A stretch of 64,000 nt of DNA from Cucumis sativus (taxonomy: Eukaryota > Streptophyta > Magnoliopsida > Cucurbitales > Cucurbitaceae). The stretch is taken from assembly GCF_000004075.3 (NCBI RefSeq), contig NC_026655.2:15857489-15921488 (forward strand), read 5' to 3'. The translations under genes and the position numbers were made by a program. The notes under the pieces are model-generated. The model had not been told where the DNA came from. It did no database searches and saw only the letters and a program-made list of their open reading frames with translations. Shown here in pieces: positions 12,371 through 28,721 of the stretch. Numbering within the stretch: position 1 is the first letter of the stretch; every line of letters starts with the position of its first letter.

Positions 12371-13100
12371 CCTGAAACCAGAAAAACTTAATTTTACAAA
12401 GTAATCAAAAGAAGGAATGCTGAGAATTAATAGTACCTATCTTGCAACAAATTAGAAAAGCTATAACTATAAGACTTACAAATATGCAAAATGAGCAAAA
12501 AAGAATTGAATGGTAAAAGGGAAAGAAAGAAGAGGGGCAAGCAATGCAGGATTAATATGCCGCCGGGAAAATCATATTGAGCAAAATAAAGAGAAATATT
12601 CGAATAGTTTAAGCTATTAATCATTCAAAACAAAGGGAGTCCAAAAGTAGGATAAATTTTAAAGCATCCCCTTAAGGCAACATCAATGCAGTCGCGTCAT
12701 TATGCAACTGTTGCTAAAAAAGATTATGGAAAATCAATAAAAGTAACTGAATTATACAAATAATAGCAACTAATCGAAGTGACAATAAAAAATACACAAA
12801 GCAAATTTTATCAAACACATGGGGGGCGACCAAAAGTTAATAACTTCTAAGTCATCAGCTTCAACTGGAAATCAATTTCGGCGTAAATTTAACGTAAACC
12901 TCTCAAAACGAAACGTATACTGAAAACCCAGAATTCATACTCCAGCAACAACAAGAGATGAAGAAAGGGGGAAATGAAATAGAATGAGAACTATGAACTT
13001 ACAAGGAAATCGATGGAGTAGTGAAACGGAATGCCGAAGCTTTGATTTTTGGTTAAGGATAGTTATCTTTGTAGTGACGGTAAAGAGAAGAATGCGACGA
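12371..13100 (-). other. 5'UTR intron and leader exon of APO2
   Basis: On the minus strand, CCTT/GTAAGTTC at about 13002 is a strong donor and TTTCAG/G ends at 12372, just before the start codon. The interval between is AT-rich and has no coding frame. The transcription start is probably near 13050-13110. Seen as splice signals only. Confidence 0.6.
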
Positions 13101-13342
13101 GGAATTTCATGGCATTGGGAGGATTTTTAACGAAATGATTGGTAATGTTTTCTATATCTCAAATCGTCGGATTGATGAATCTTTATATCTTTTTCGTAAT
13201 AATAAATATATGGAAATGAAAATTGAGAGGGGATGGAGTTTTGGGCTTCGTCATGGACCAATCCCTTGTTAAATTGGGCCCTTAGAAGGACGCCCAGCCC
13301 ATTGAATGGGCCCACGTCCACTCTTCTTCCATAAATTAAGGA

Positions 13343-13591
13343 GTTGTCGCAAATTTAGCATTTAAATTCAAATTAATTAAGTATATAGCACAATTTTAAA
13401 AAATTTGCCAAATTCTATCAATGATATAAGTCTATCAGTGATAGACCATGTTGTAAATATCCTGATATACCATATGAAGTCTATCGGCGATACAAGTCTA
13501 TTAATGATAGGTTTGTTATATTTGCAATTTTTTTAAAATGTTGCTATATCCTTAATTATTATTGCTAAAATAGTCCTCCATTGCAATTTCC
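13343..13591. repeat. Foldback MITE-like repeat, copy 1
   Basis: About 250 bp. The left end (GCAAATTTAGCATTTAAATT...AATTAAGTATATAGCA) is an imperfect inverted match to the right end (TTTGCAATTT...TGTTGCTATATCCTTAATTATTATT). The centre holds several near-palindromic TCTATCAnnGATAG units. Similar sequences lie at 50231-50505 and 54136-54290. Confidence 0.6.
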
Positions 13592-14934
13592 CATAAATTA
13601 AATTCTTTTTTTTAAATGAAATAAAATTTGGAGACCGTCTTCAAAACTATATTTGTTACCTTGAGAATCTAGGTTAGAAACACATTTGATTCATTAACAA
13701 TTAAGAAAGTTATAACAATTGAATGTATATTTGGATTAATTGAACGTATATTTGGATTGACTTCTCAACTGTTTATAAGTAAAAAAAAAATGTTAATAAA
13801 CACTTAGAAAGTTGCCAACATAAGTTTCGCTCAACTATATACAATACAGTCTTACTTATGAAAATTAAGTGTTAATTTTCTTTGCATAACAACTTATATA
13901 TATATAAACCAATCTTCTATATGTATATTGATTAATATGTATGTTTTTTTTTTTTGTCCTATGAATGTTTTTTTAACTACAACTTGAGAGTTTGGGATAT
14001 ATGAAACCGATATCTCTTGTCTTCGGAAACATACAAATGTCAGTTAAGTTAATTCCATGTTAACAATCTTACAAAAGTTTTCATGATAAAAAGAAATCAT
14101 TCAAATGATGAAGTATTAAATTATTATTTTTAATGCTTTTCAAGGTGACAATTTCGAGAGCGTTTTTTGAACCAATTGAAATTACTCTAAAAAATACAAA
14201 AAAGAAAGTTCCATTTTCCTAAATAGTTCAAATATAAAAAAAATATATCTGTTTTATCCAATTAATTCTTCAATATCTTACACAATTACTCGACAAAACG
14301 AGAATTTCAAAATACACTAAACTTGTTTAACCCGAAAGAATTTATCTATTCACTAAACTCACACCAACAAACACATTTTGTTCATCAAAATCCATCCTAT
14401 GACTACAAGGCACCAATTAAACTAAAGAATAGAATGTATATCATTCATCAAATAGATACATAAATAAATATACATATTCAACAAATTAAACTTGTGAAAT
14501 TATTGAATATTAAAATGGATTTCTCCCAGCATAATAAGATTGAAATTAATTTTTTTTTTTTTTAAAAAAAAGCATTGTTGGTTGGCTCTTAAAAGATAAT
14601 TAGTTAAGAATGTCAAATCCTAGCTGTCATTTCATAATCTGACATCAGCTTTTTATTATTAAAATATAATATAATTCAATTTTTTTGGACCCACATTTGA
14701 GCCAAATGGGTCCACCTCACAGTTCACATCAACGGTTTAAAGTTACTATAATTTTTTATCCTACGTTTAAATATCTCTTTTGTCCTAACTTCATTAAATT
14801 AATGGTTTATGCAAATCTTCTTTTTTTCCATTTAACTTAAACTTTGTATAAAATATTCTTAACCCTTTACCTATGTGTTTTGCTTCCACATATGATGAGT
14901 AGAAATGGTAAAATAAACCCTTTTTTTTATTTAA

Positions 14935-15415
14935 CGAGTACGAGTGAAATCAAGTTGGATTGAAAAATAGTTTTAACTCAACTCATATTTTCGAGTTATT
15001 TGAGTTGACAATCTGAATATAATTCAAATTTAGTTTATAACTCAACTCGTAAAATATGGGTTGGATTAGGTTGTCGGGTTGTATAATTGTTTCTTTCGTT
15101 TCTATTTTCTAATAGTTATAAAAGTTCAAAATTGTTACATTTAAATTTCAAACATACATAATTCAAAATTTCATACAATAAATTCAAAGTTTATATACCT
15201 AATTTATTTTTATTAAAAATATATATATATATATTATTAATTTGGGTTAATTTTTCAATTCTCCAATTAGAACTCAATCAAACCTGGAATAAAAATTAGC
15301 CCAACCCAACTCATATTTTAAACTAACCTAATCCAACCCTTATAATATGAGTTCCTTATAATATGAGTTTGGTAGTTCGTGTTATTTAGGTTCAACTCAT
15401 ATTCTTACACACCTA
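14935..15415. repeat. AACTCA/GGGTTG-rich dispersed element remnant
   Basis: The interval alternates CAACTCATATTTT-type words with their complements (AATATGAGTT, GGGTTGGATTAGG, CCCAACCCAACTCAT), giving weak inverted symmetry about its centre. Non-autonomous elements with such words are common in dicot genomes. The boundaries are approximate and no transposase is present. Confidence 0.35.
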
Positions 15416-18400
15416 CTAATAGGTTTCTAGGTTGTTCACGGTTAAAAAACATCAATTTTATATACCATCAACATTTTATAGTAATTTTAGCACGTACGTA
15501 CTTATATTTCTTTCTTTGCTTCATTCTTCATTCATATTTTTTTATCTTTAAGGGGGCCGTTTGGCCCACTCAATGGCACATTAAAAAGTTTAAAATTAAA
15601 ATGTTGAAGTTGGAAAGATTATGTTTGGGTGTAGAGTTGTAAAAAAAAATGTTTTTCGATAAATATAAAAAGAAGATAAAGAATGAAAAATGAAGTTATT
15701 TGATAAATGTGAAAAATAGAAAAAGATGGAAATGCAAAGTTACTCGACAAATATATAAGGTCACTATTAAAATTGAATTGTTTAAGTGTGCCAGATTACT
15801 TATAATTTTCCTACTTTCTTCTAATTATCTTCCTTATTTCAACGACTTTCTCCGAAACCTTCAAACTTACTTTGCTCTATTTAAATTTTAAATGGACATC
15901 CTTTTCGTGTCATATAACTCACTTCTCTGAACAACTCATATTCAACGATCTCTTAGTCTTCTATTTACCTACAACTAATCACAAACAAAATCCAAACAAG
16001 AACTTGATATATAAGTCTTACTTTAGGATATTTAAACTTTCATGACAATAACAATTAATTTAAACTTCTAAATTTTAGTTTGTAATAGTTTAGTCTCTAA
16101 ACTTTAATTAATATCAATTTAGTCTTTGTACTTTATAACCTACTTTATAATTTGTAATGATTTAGAGTTAAAATCTATTAAAATTTCTTATATGTGTAGA
16201 TTGACAAACTAAATGGTCAAGTTTGTTTATAAATTATAAAAACAAAATCATTGAAAACTAAGTTTGATGTTATTTTGTATGATAGGAATTAAAATATTAC
16301 AAACTTGAAACTATAAAAGAATGGATGGTTACAAATTTAAAAGTATAAAAACGTTCAATTACATGTTAAAGTTCAATGGCTAAATTACTATATCTTTAAA
16401 AGTAAAGTATAAGAACTATATCATTACAAATCAAAGTTCAAAGATAAAATTAACACTACTTTGCTAACTTAGGGACTAAAAGTAATATATATATTGTTGG
16501 CACATGAATCTCGTTCGCAATCATTGTCTTTTTGAGTCATTTGTGAATTTGACATTCACCAATGTAAGATATTCGTTTATTTTTGGAGCGATGTTGAACC
16601 TACCAAACTTTGTTGTTGGAATTAGTAAAGAGTGGAGTTTATTTAAACAAATAATAGATATTTATAGGACTTCCAATTTTAATTTCCCACTCGTTTTTAG
16701 TCAAATGGGTTCTTATGTCTTTATTTTGACTAAACTTCTGAATTTATAGTTTTATTCAAAATCTTAACCTAACCCCACATTAGCAGCCTAAATCTACTAT
16801 ATGTTTTACCTAATCTCTTTTACAATTTCCAAATTTAAGCTAAATCATTAATTTAAAAAAAAAATCTTAAACTTTACTTATCTAATGGCTTTCCTCCTAA
16901 TAATCGAATAAATTCTACATTTGAACGATTTAAAAAACGTTCTTCATTATATTTTAATTCTCCCCACACTTCTTAGAGTGAAAAAATTTCAGTTCAACAC
17001 TCTTCTCATTACACCTTTTACCTCTATTTCTTTTTTTGTTTTATCAACTATTTTAAGTTTTACCAATATTTTTTAAAAAAAATTAATTTTTTTTTTAATT
17101 TTTCTCTTTGTATTGAGCTAAAATTCAACTCTTCAATTTAATAAAGGTGCAAACAATAGTAAATTAAAGAGAGAAAAAAAAACAACTAAACAAGTTTAAT
17201 TTTAAAGATTTCAAATGGTTACGACCCCAAATTAAATATGATAAAAAATTTCTTTTTAAATTACTTACGATATTTTGGTTGCTAAACTTGATACGTTGTT
17301 TTGTTTTGATTCTTAAACTTTTAAAAAAATTGTTTTAGATCATAAGGTTTAGAAAGAAAAAAAAACTTACTTATATTTATACCCTTAGAATCTCGTTGAT
17401 GTGACTTCTATTTTGGATGATTAGAGTTTTCGTCATGTTAATTATTTTAAATTGATAGATAACCAAAAAAATACTCATTTATTCTCTAAATATTTTATGC
17501 CAATGTGAAAACATAATCAACCCATTTATCAAATAAACCTAAACACTAATTTGTTTTTCTTTTGAGAACTCAAATCTCTCTCCTCGGCTCTTCCACCTTT
17601 TACTATTTTTTATTTTTTTAAAATTGGAATCAGAAAGTGAATGACTAGAACATTGAGTAGAAAAGAAAATATAAAAGTAAACAATATGGATTCTAACATC
17701 CATAGCAAGGTCAAATAATAATAAAATAAAATAAGTGCAACTCAATATAACTAGAATTGTATGATAGAAAATCAATTTGTGATTCCATGTGCTTCTTTCT
17801 AGTAAGAAATAGGTGTTTGTTTCGTTAATCAGGTGGGAAGGGCTATTGATATCCTTGCTATTCCATCTAGTCTCTAACAAAAAATCAAATTTCTAAAATT
17901 TGAAGAGTAGTTTTATAAAGTGAAATAAAAGTCACTCCATAGTTGGGTTAGAGAATTAATTGAATCATAATAGACTATGAATAAATATATATATTTATTT
18001 AAGTTTAAAAACGAAAAGAAAATGATATTGTAATGTAAAGAAATTGAGGTATGGGTTAAAAGGGTAAAAGGCAAACAGGGCGCCGTAACCTTGGGGATAT
18101 CAACCATTTATTAAATAAATAAATAAATAAATCACTAAATTTCTATTTATTTATTTACTATATATATATATATTTTTAAAAGGACAATATTTGTATTTGT
18201 ATTTTATTTTTTCTTCTAAAAAAAGGGGTCATGTGCACATTTATGAAACTCTGACTTTCAAAAAGTTAACAAGGAAATAAAAACAAAAAACACAAATTTA
18301 ATGGTGGGATCATAGATTCAAAGTGGAAAAGCATTAAGAAAACAGAAAAAAGTTCTTCTATAAAAAGAAATAAGATGATACATTATTTGACTAATTTGGA

Positions 18401-20157
18401 ATCGATTACATTCAACTTCAACTCTTTTGTTTCAAACAAGATTTTTAATGATAATTGTAAATATAATCATTACATTAAACATTCAAAAATTTATTGGTGG
18501 AAAAACCAAATTTATAATAAGGGATTTGTGTCAACTTATTGTAGTGTACAGTGTAAGTGATTTTCTTTCCTAATTTAAAAAAGTGGTGGAAATATTCAAA
18601 TATATTTTTTTTTGTAGAGATGAAATAATATTCCAATCACATCGTAATAATTTATATTTTGAGATAATGAGAAATATTAATATTAGGTTTTTATAAAATG
18701 AAAGAAAGGTTAATTATAATTAAGAAAAAGAAGAATAATTGTAGAAAATGCACGCTTGGATGGAGCGCACGTGGGATATGTAAAGACTTAAACTTAAAAG
18801 GAAGCAAATGCCATTATCACTTCCTTTGACTTTTCCATCTTCCTCTTTTTCCTCCAACTACATTCATCATTCATCTACACCCAACCCCTTTTCATTTATT
18901 TCCTCTATTATTCTTTTATCAAATCTTTTCCAGGTAACAAGTGGATCTAAACTAGGGCTAACCCTCATACACCAAAAAGTCGAGTCTAACCCGACAAAAA
19001 ACAATCGACCAACCTTTACTCATCGATATTGAGATCGGTTTGACACTTTACTAAACCGACCATGATTGGTTCACGGTCGATTTTGTAAAAAAGAAATCGA
19101 TTCTGATTGACCGATGATCACCCCTAATTTGAACTACCATGAACTTGAGAAATGTCATATATCGAATTTTCTACATTTTCATGTGTTCAATGTCGACAAT
19201 GACTGTGTGAACGCTACCATAATTTAGGATTTTGACGTCAATTTATATTTTATAAATGATGACATGTTGACTATGTGATTTAATTATAATAAAACAAGTT
19301 TGTTATGATTGATAAAGTTTAATTTTATTGAGAATTGCATAAATGAGGATCGGGTAAAATTTGTCACCAAAAGATTATTATAATGTAGTTTAAAATTGAC
19401 ATATAACTTTATAAGTCATCATTATATTTCTCTAATATTTTTAACTTAGCTTGTACTCGTGAGTACCTGTAATCAAAAGTTCACGAAATCTACAAATTAA
19501 AATAAAATTAAAGTTTGGAACTGATTATTTTATTGAAGTAAACAATACCAATTTGAATTTCTGATCTGTTAGATTTCAAAGGATATATAATTAATTAATT
19601 AATTAAGATGGTCAAAAGATTTCTAGATATTAAATAATATTAAAGAGAGAGAGAGAGATCCCATCAGTCATATTATTAAATAATATATTCACATATCCAT
19701 TGAACTAAATTAATTCTCATTTCTTAATTAAAGGAAAACATAGTCTTACCTTTTGGAAAAAAGAATAAATTAATTAAATAAATCACCCTATAGTTAGATA
19801 GATATGATTATTGAATATTAATCCAATATTAGACCGTGCAAATAATAATAATAAGTTGACATTATGATCTAATAATGACAAAAACAATTTAACATAATAA
19901 TAAGAGAAGTCTAAATTTTATATTTTAACACTAGGATGTGATCTAAATAATAGAAAAATATAGTCCATAGATATTATTATATATGTACATATCTATACTT
20001 TTAAATACACAATTTAAATAACCCTTCATCCATCTTATTTCTTCCAAAGTTAGATCTCAATAGTACTAGCTAGGCATAAACTCGTTTCAATTGAGAAATA
20101 CTTTTTTTTTTCAAAAGTTGTCTAAAAAATAGATGAACTTTTAACTTATAATGAATT

Positions 20158-20590
20158 CAATTAAAGAGAGAGAGAGAGAGAGAATGGTGGATTTATGGAG
20201 AGATGGAGGGTGAGTAATGAAATTGGACCATTGCTAAATGGTCATATTATGATGTGTTTGGTATAGAAGAAGATGAAGAAGTAGGTATATATTTTGGAAA
20301 AAGAAGAAATTAGAGGTGGTGGTCAATAATAAGTCTTCATCAAAATTAGCTTTAAATATATATAGAGAGTTTAAAGAGATGAAAGTTATAATATGAGATG
20401 ATATAGGGCAGAAGAAGAAGATGGTGATGAGAATAGAGAGCTGGAAGGAAGGGATGAGAAAGTTAAGGGCACTATGAAGAGCCCTAATGAAAAGAGGCAT
20501 TGTTCCCAATCTCAATCTGATCATAATAGTTGATGATTTAAGGACCACACTCATTTGGTAGAGAGAGTGAGAGAGAGTGAGAGAGAGTGG
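20158..20590. repeat. GA-rich simple-repeat region
   Basis: GA tracts at about 20165-20182 and 20562-20587 flank AT-rich sequence upstream of the carboxypeptidase gene. Such GA/CT tracts are common in plant core promoters. No conserved small peptide or RNA was recognised between them, although a minus-strand frame is open across most of it. Confidence 0.4.
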
Positions 20591-20787
20591 GTGCATTTAT
20601 GACTTTGGTTCTCACTTACTCTTCTTCTTAACCAACCCCAACATCTCATCTCATTTACAACACTCTTCTCTCCACATAATTTGGACAGTGAGAGAAAATT
20701 ATTCAATTCTTTCTTTTACATATTTTGAATTTTGGTCCACATCGCCCTCTCTCTCACACACACAACTTGCCCTCTTTAAATTCCTCC

Positions 20788-20819
20788 ACTACTACTACTA
20801 CGACTACTACTACTACTAT
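20788..20819. repeat. (ACT)n microsatellite in the presumed 5'UTR
   Basis: Ten ACT units, one of them altered to ACG, lie about 150 bp upstream of the carboxypeptidase start codon, in a pyrimidine-rich leader. Seen directly. Confidence 0.85.
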
Positions 20820-20920
20820 ATATCTCTCTCCCTCCTCTTTTACTCCCACCATTTTCATTATTATTCACTCATCAATCTGTGATCTTCCTCTTTTTTTGTT
20901 TCCCTTCTTCCACCCCTTAA

Positions 20921-25006
<4,086 letters not shown>

Positions 25007-25546
25007 TTTAATATCTGCAAAGAAACAGACCAATGAACACAGAAGAAGATACTGGTCGTTTGTCTTGTTTCTAGATATATATTGGTCATAAATTTGAAAC
25101 AATTCCAGTACACAACAGTGCTGAGATTTAGGGGACTAGAATCGTATTCATTCTACAATTTATATTGGATACACCAAGTCAATGTTATTACCAATTTCAA
25201 GTTCCAAATGGAAAGGTTGAACAAAGATTATTTTACTAACATTTGTCGGTGATTACACACATTATAAGTTTAAAGCTCCTTTTCAAGAATTCAAATGCCA
25301 GCATCGATAGAAGCGCAATTCGACAATCTCGTTCTCATCTCATTCTTTTGATTCTTTGTTCTGATACCACAATAAACATCATAGCTTGTCTTTTTTACAT
25401 TTAGAGATGGAGAACAAGGTTTCGTTCCCAAACATTTAGTTCACCAGTAAAAACTAATATGGAATTTGATGCCGAGGTCAGATTACAATTAAGTCGTCCC
25501 GCTGCGGCTGTGTTCACAAAACTGATGCTCGACGGACATAAAATGT

Positions 25547-28500
25547 CTACTTTAATCCCTCACTGAGTCCCTGGGGCATGCCTAAGCTCTGGGCAAGATC
25601 ACTCATTCTTTGTTTCATGGCCTGAGAATCATAGAGTCAACAGTCAGTTCGGAAGAAACAAAACTTGGTAATTAAATTACTATTGGAAGAATTCTTACCA
25701 GAACGCTCTTCTGATGTGCGTCCTGATAAGCTTCAGTAACTAGAAGGGAAAGTTTCTGCATAAGAAAGTAAAGATCAGAATATTTCTTTTTTGGAATATG
25801 AAATCCATCATTAACCACGTTCAGAAATTTTAATGACCTATTTCACAATGGAAAACACCCATTCAAGAAATATTCTAGGGACCATAACTTTTACAAATGT
25901 TACTGGTAACTATTCTTAAAATATTCAAGTATGGTTGTCAACTTGTCAAACTTTTTTGAGCCATGTGCCAATGTTGGCGGGTCTTATTCCTGTAGCCAGC
26001 CAATTTTCAAACTCACGTGGAGTGAAAAGTCATTATTCCACCTAGCACCAAGAGAAGATATACTCCAAGCTTGCATTGAGGACATGACAGGTGGTGCAGC
26101 ATTAAGTTGTGACTTTGAGTGGATGTAAATAGAAGTTCAATGTAAAAATGCTAAATGTTAGAGTGCATTACAGTCTACAGCATTGTGCATACTCACTTCT
26201 GGTCCTAATTCCATTGCAGCCTCCGTTATCTCCGTGCGAATAGGTTGCTGATTCCCGGACAATGTCACCTATATTAGTCGACAGAAAAATATTAGGGTAG
26301 ATACGCGGTGATATTCAACATGATATGAACCCATTCTTTTATATAATAATTTTCATTAAATGAAAAGCCTATCCTAGCCTTGTATGAAACCAATTGTCAA
26401 ATCCATAACCTTCTGTCGCAAGCTCAATGCTTATTTAATTCTTTTGATAAATCGTGAACTTCACTTTTTTAAAATTCGCTGGACTTTCCATGTCCATGGG
26501 AATCAACACTGGAACACTGTCGATTGATGCAACAAAAATATTTTATAACAATCAACATCTCAGGGAGATGGCCCCAAGAGATTTTAATTCCAATACAACT
26601 CGGTTATTCAAGAAATTGGATATACTTATCATCTTAAAACGACATAGAAAGATAAGTAATCACAAGCTCTAGACCTGGCATCCTTTTTAAGCAGTACCCA
26701 AGATAAATTCAAGTCATTCCTCTAGAATCCGTTCATATTTACTAGTACCCTAAAATCAAGATGGAAAACATATTTACAATCGTAAGCAAAAATGTAACAC
26801 ACGCTCACTTCTCTAACAACCTCTTTTATCGTATAGTTCTCGGCAAAGTGAAAATGAACTTGATGCAAGAGAGGAAGGCGGGACATACCTTTATTAGCTC
26901 TCCTTCACAGTAGCCATCAAACTCTGCCCTGGAAAACAGAAACATGGAAGGGAAAAAAAAAAATTCAAACAACTTCGTAAATTACAGAAAGACATCTCCA
27001 AGTGGCAATACATTTATTTAACTTGTTTGGTCTTACGCTGCAAGTTCTTTTTGTACACGTACTGCCTCTACTTGGACAACCTTTTGCGCTGTCCTCACAG
27101 TTTCATATAACTTCTGCATGTTTCCAAAGATTCCTGCCTAAAAAAAGTTAGCATGTAAGTAACGATGGTCTCACCTCACTTGCAAACAAAAGTCACTTTC
27201 AGTCTCTCAAATATGATAAACATTTCTGTTTGATATCTAAATTACTGAAAATGACAATTTTATTGAGCATGATATCAAAAGTTATGATGTCTTTAATCAT
27301 ATTGCAGATAAAAGTTCTACCTTTGAAGGTGCATCATCACTCTTCTCCTCATCCTTTTTTCCTCCAAATAGACCATAAACACAAAGAGATCTATTATTTT
27401 TCTCAACTTTCCAAGGACCATAAGGTGAAAGTCGCGTACCAACTATATTTGACATTGAATTTAAGTTGCCTGTAAGAGCCAGACAGAAAAGCATAACATG
27501 CATTAATAAGTGTTTTGTGTACAATCAAATTTCACAAAGAGTGGAATTTGTCTCCAATTTCAGAATGGAAAATTGGAAATTTCTATCGTCCAAACTCCAA
27601 AGTATTATATTCAAATTGCAAAATACAGAAAAGAAAACACTAAATTCTAAAACAGTCCTACACAGCTAAGGTTCTGTTTGGAATGACTTCCTGAGTACTT
27701 AAAAACACTCTGTTTGTACAATTGAAAACGCTTGTTTTAGCACTTAAAAAGTCATTTGGAACCAGCCCTGTTTCTTTTGATGTATCTATCTAGTTTGTTA
27801 AAGAGTTCTCATGAAGCAGACATGGGATTTGTTCAGTTCTCACATTGGCATTATCAGATATGCAACCATCTTCAGTCCATATTAGAAATTAAGAATTAAA
27901 CTTGACTGGTTCATGCCATTCCTTCTCAATAAACTGTGTTCCACGAAATTACCCTCACAACCAGTGGTTTAAAAGGCACCTCGCCTTAAAAGAAAGATAG
28001 GTTCACAAAATAAGGCATGCCTCCTCTGGGCTGTGAGGCTTTTGTATTATTTTAAGAAAATAGTAATAATAAGGGCTTGTCCTTCTTTATTAACTACAAA
28101 AAAATCAAATTTATTAAAACACTACTCGCATCTAAGTTAGTTAAAAAGTTTTGAGGTCTATCCAAACTTATTGAATAGTTTTCAAGTAAATTACCCAGAA
28201 CACAGTCTTTCTCTTTTAAGTTCAATGGATTATACAAGACTCATCTGCCTACATGCTCAAATCAAGAGAATCTCCCCCACTCACCTATCACAATTTTACT
28301 ATAATTCTACGAAAAAACAATAATTTATTGAATAGAAATGAACATAACCCATCCAGTAATAAGAACTAAGGACACCGCCGCCAGACAATTCTATTTAGGG
28401 TCTAAACTTCAACCGATTGGCAAATCTTCCCAATCTACGCCAAACTAACCACCCGCACCAACTTAGATCCCACCGTTAGATTGAGTGGTTAAGAAATAGG

Positions 28501-28721
28501 TACAAACTATACAATAGAGAAGTAAGTCCCAAGCAAGGAATTAAATCCAGAGATACAGCAATTCGCAATGGATCGAAAAAACTCAAATTCCTAAGGTATG
28601 AGCAAACAGAAGAAAATGAAAAGAGAGAAAGAGTTGAAGAATGGGACTAACTTCGTTTCTTGAAATCAGAAATTCCTCGGAGATTTGGCAGCTGAGCACT
28701 CAGAGATATCGTCGACGCCAT
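25547..28721 (-). CDS. STIC2: Chloroplast nucleoid-associated YbaB/EbfC-type protein (STIC2-like)
   Basis: Seven exons on the minus strand (28721-28652, 27469-27321, 27137-27037, 26928-26889, 26268-26197, 25755-25699, 25621-25547) give 187 residues. The first about 50 residues (MASTISLSAQLPNLRG...) look like a plastid transit peptide. The rest matches the YbaB/EbfC domain: AGIFGNMQKLYETVRTAQKV, then VQVEAVRVQKELAAAEFDGY, VTLSGNQQPIRTEITEAAME and the C-terminal MKQRMSDLAQSLGMPQGLSE. Bacterial relatives are dimeric nucleoid-binding proteins; the Arabidopsis plastid form STIC2 was found as a suppressor of tic40 and is linked to thylakoid protein insertion. Length and motif order fit. Each exon is too short to stand out alone, so the model rests on frame continuity. 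The symbol is by resemblance. Confidence 0.9.

Noticed and set aside
16504-16749. 81-codon plus-strand frame in the gene-free region
   Set aside because: No domain, no splice context, AT-driven composition; likely chance.
20234-20596. 120-codon minus-strand frame and a possible miRNA precursor or small peptide upstream of the carboxypeptidase gene
   Set aside because: The frame is low-complexity Leu/Ser/Phe from GA-rich DNA. No known mature miRNA sequence and no long stem could be seen by eye.
27962-28060. GGCACCTCGCCTTAAAAG-type segment in a STIC2 intron, similar in style to 61790-61870 in an eIF(iso)4G intron
   Set aside because: They look like members of a diffuse plant repeat class, but the similarity by eye is too weak to define ends or relation.
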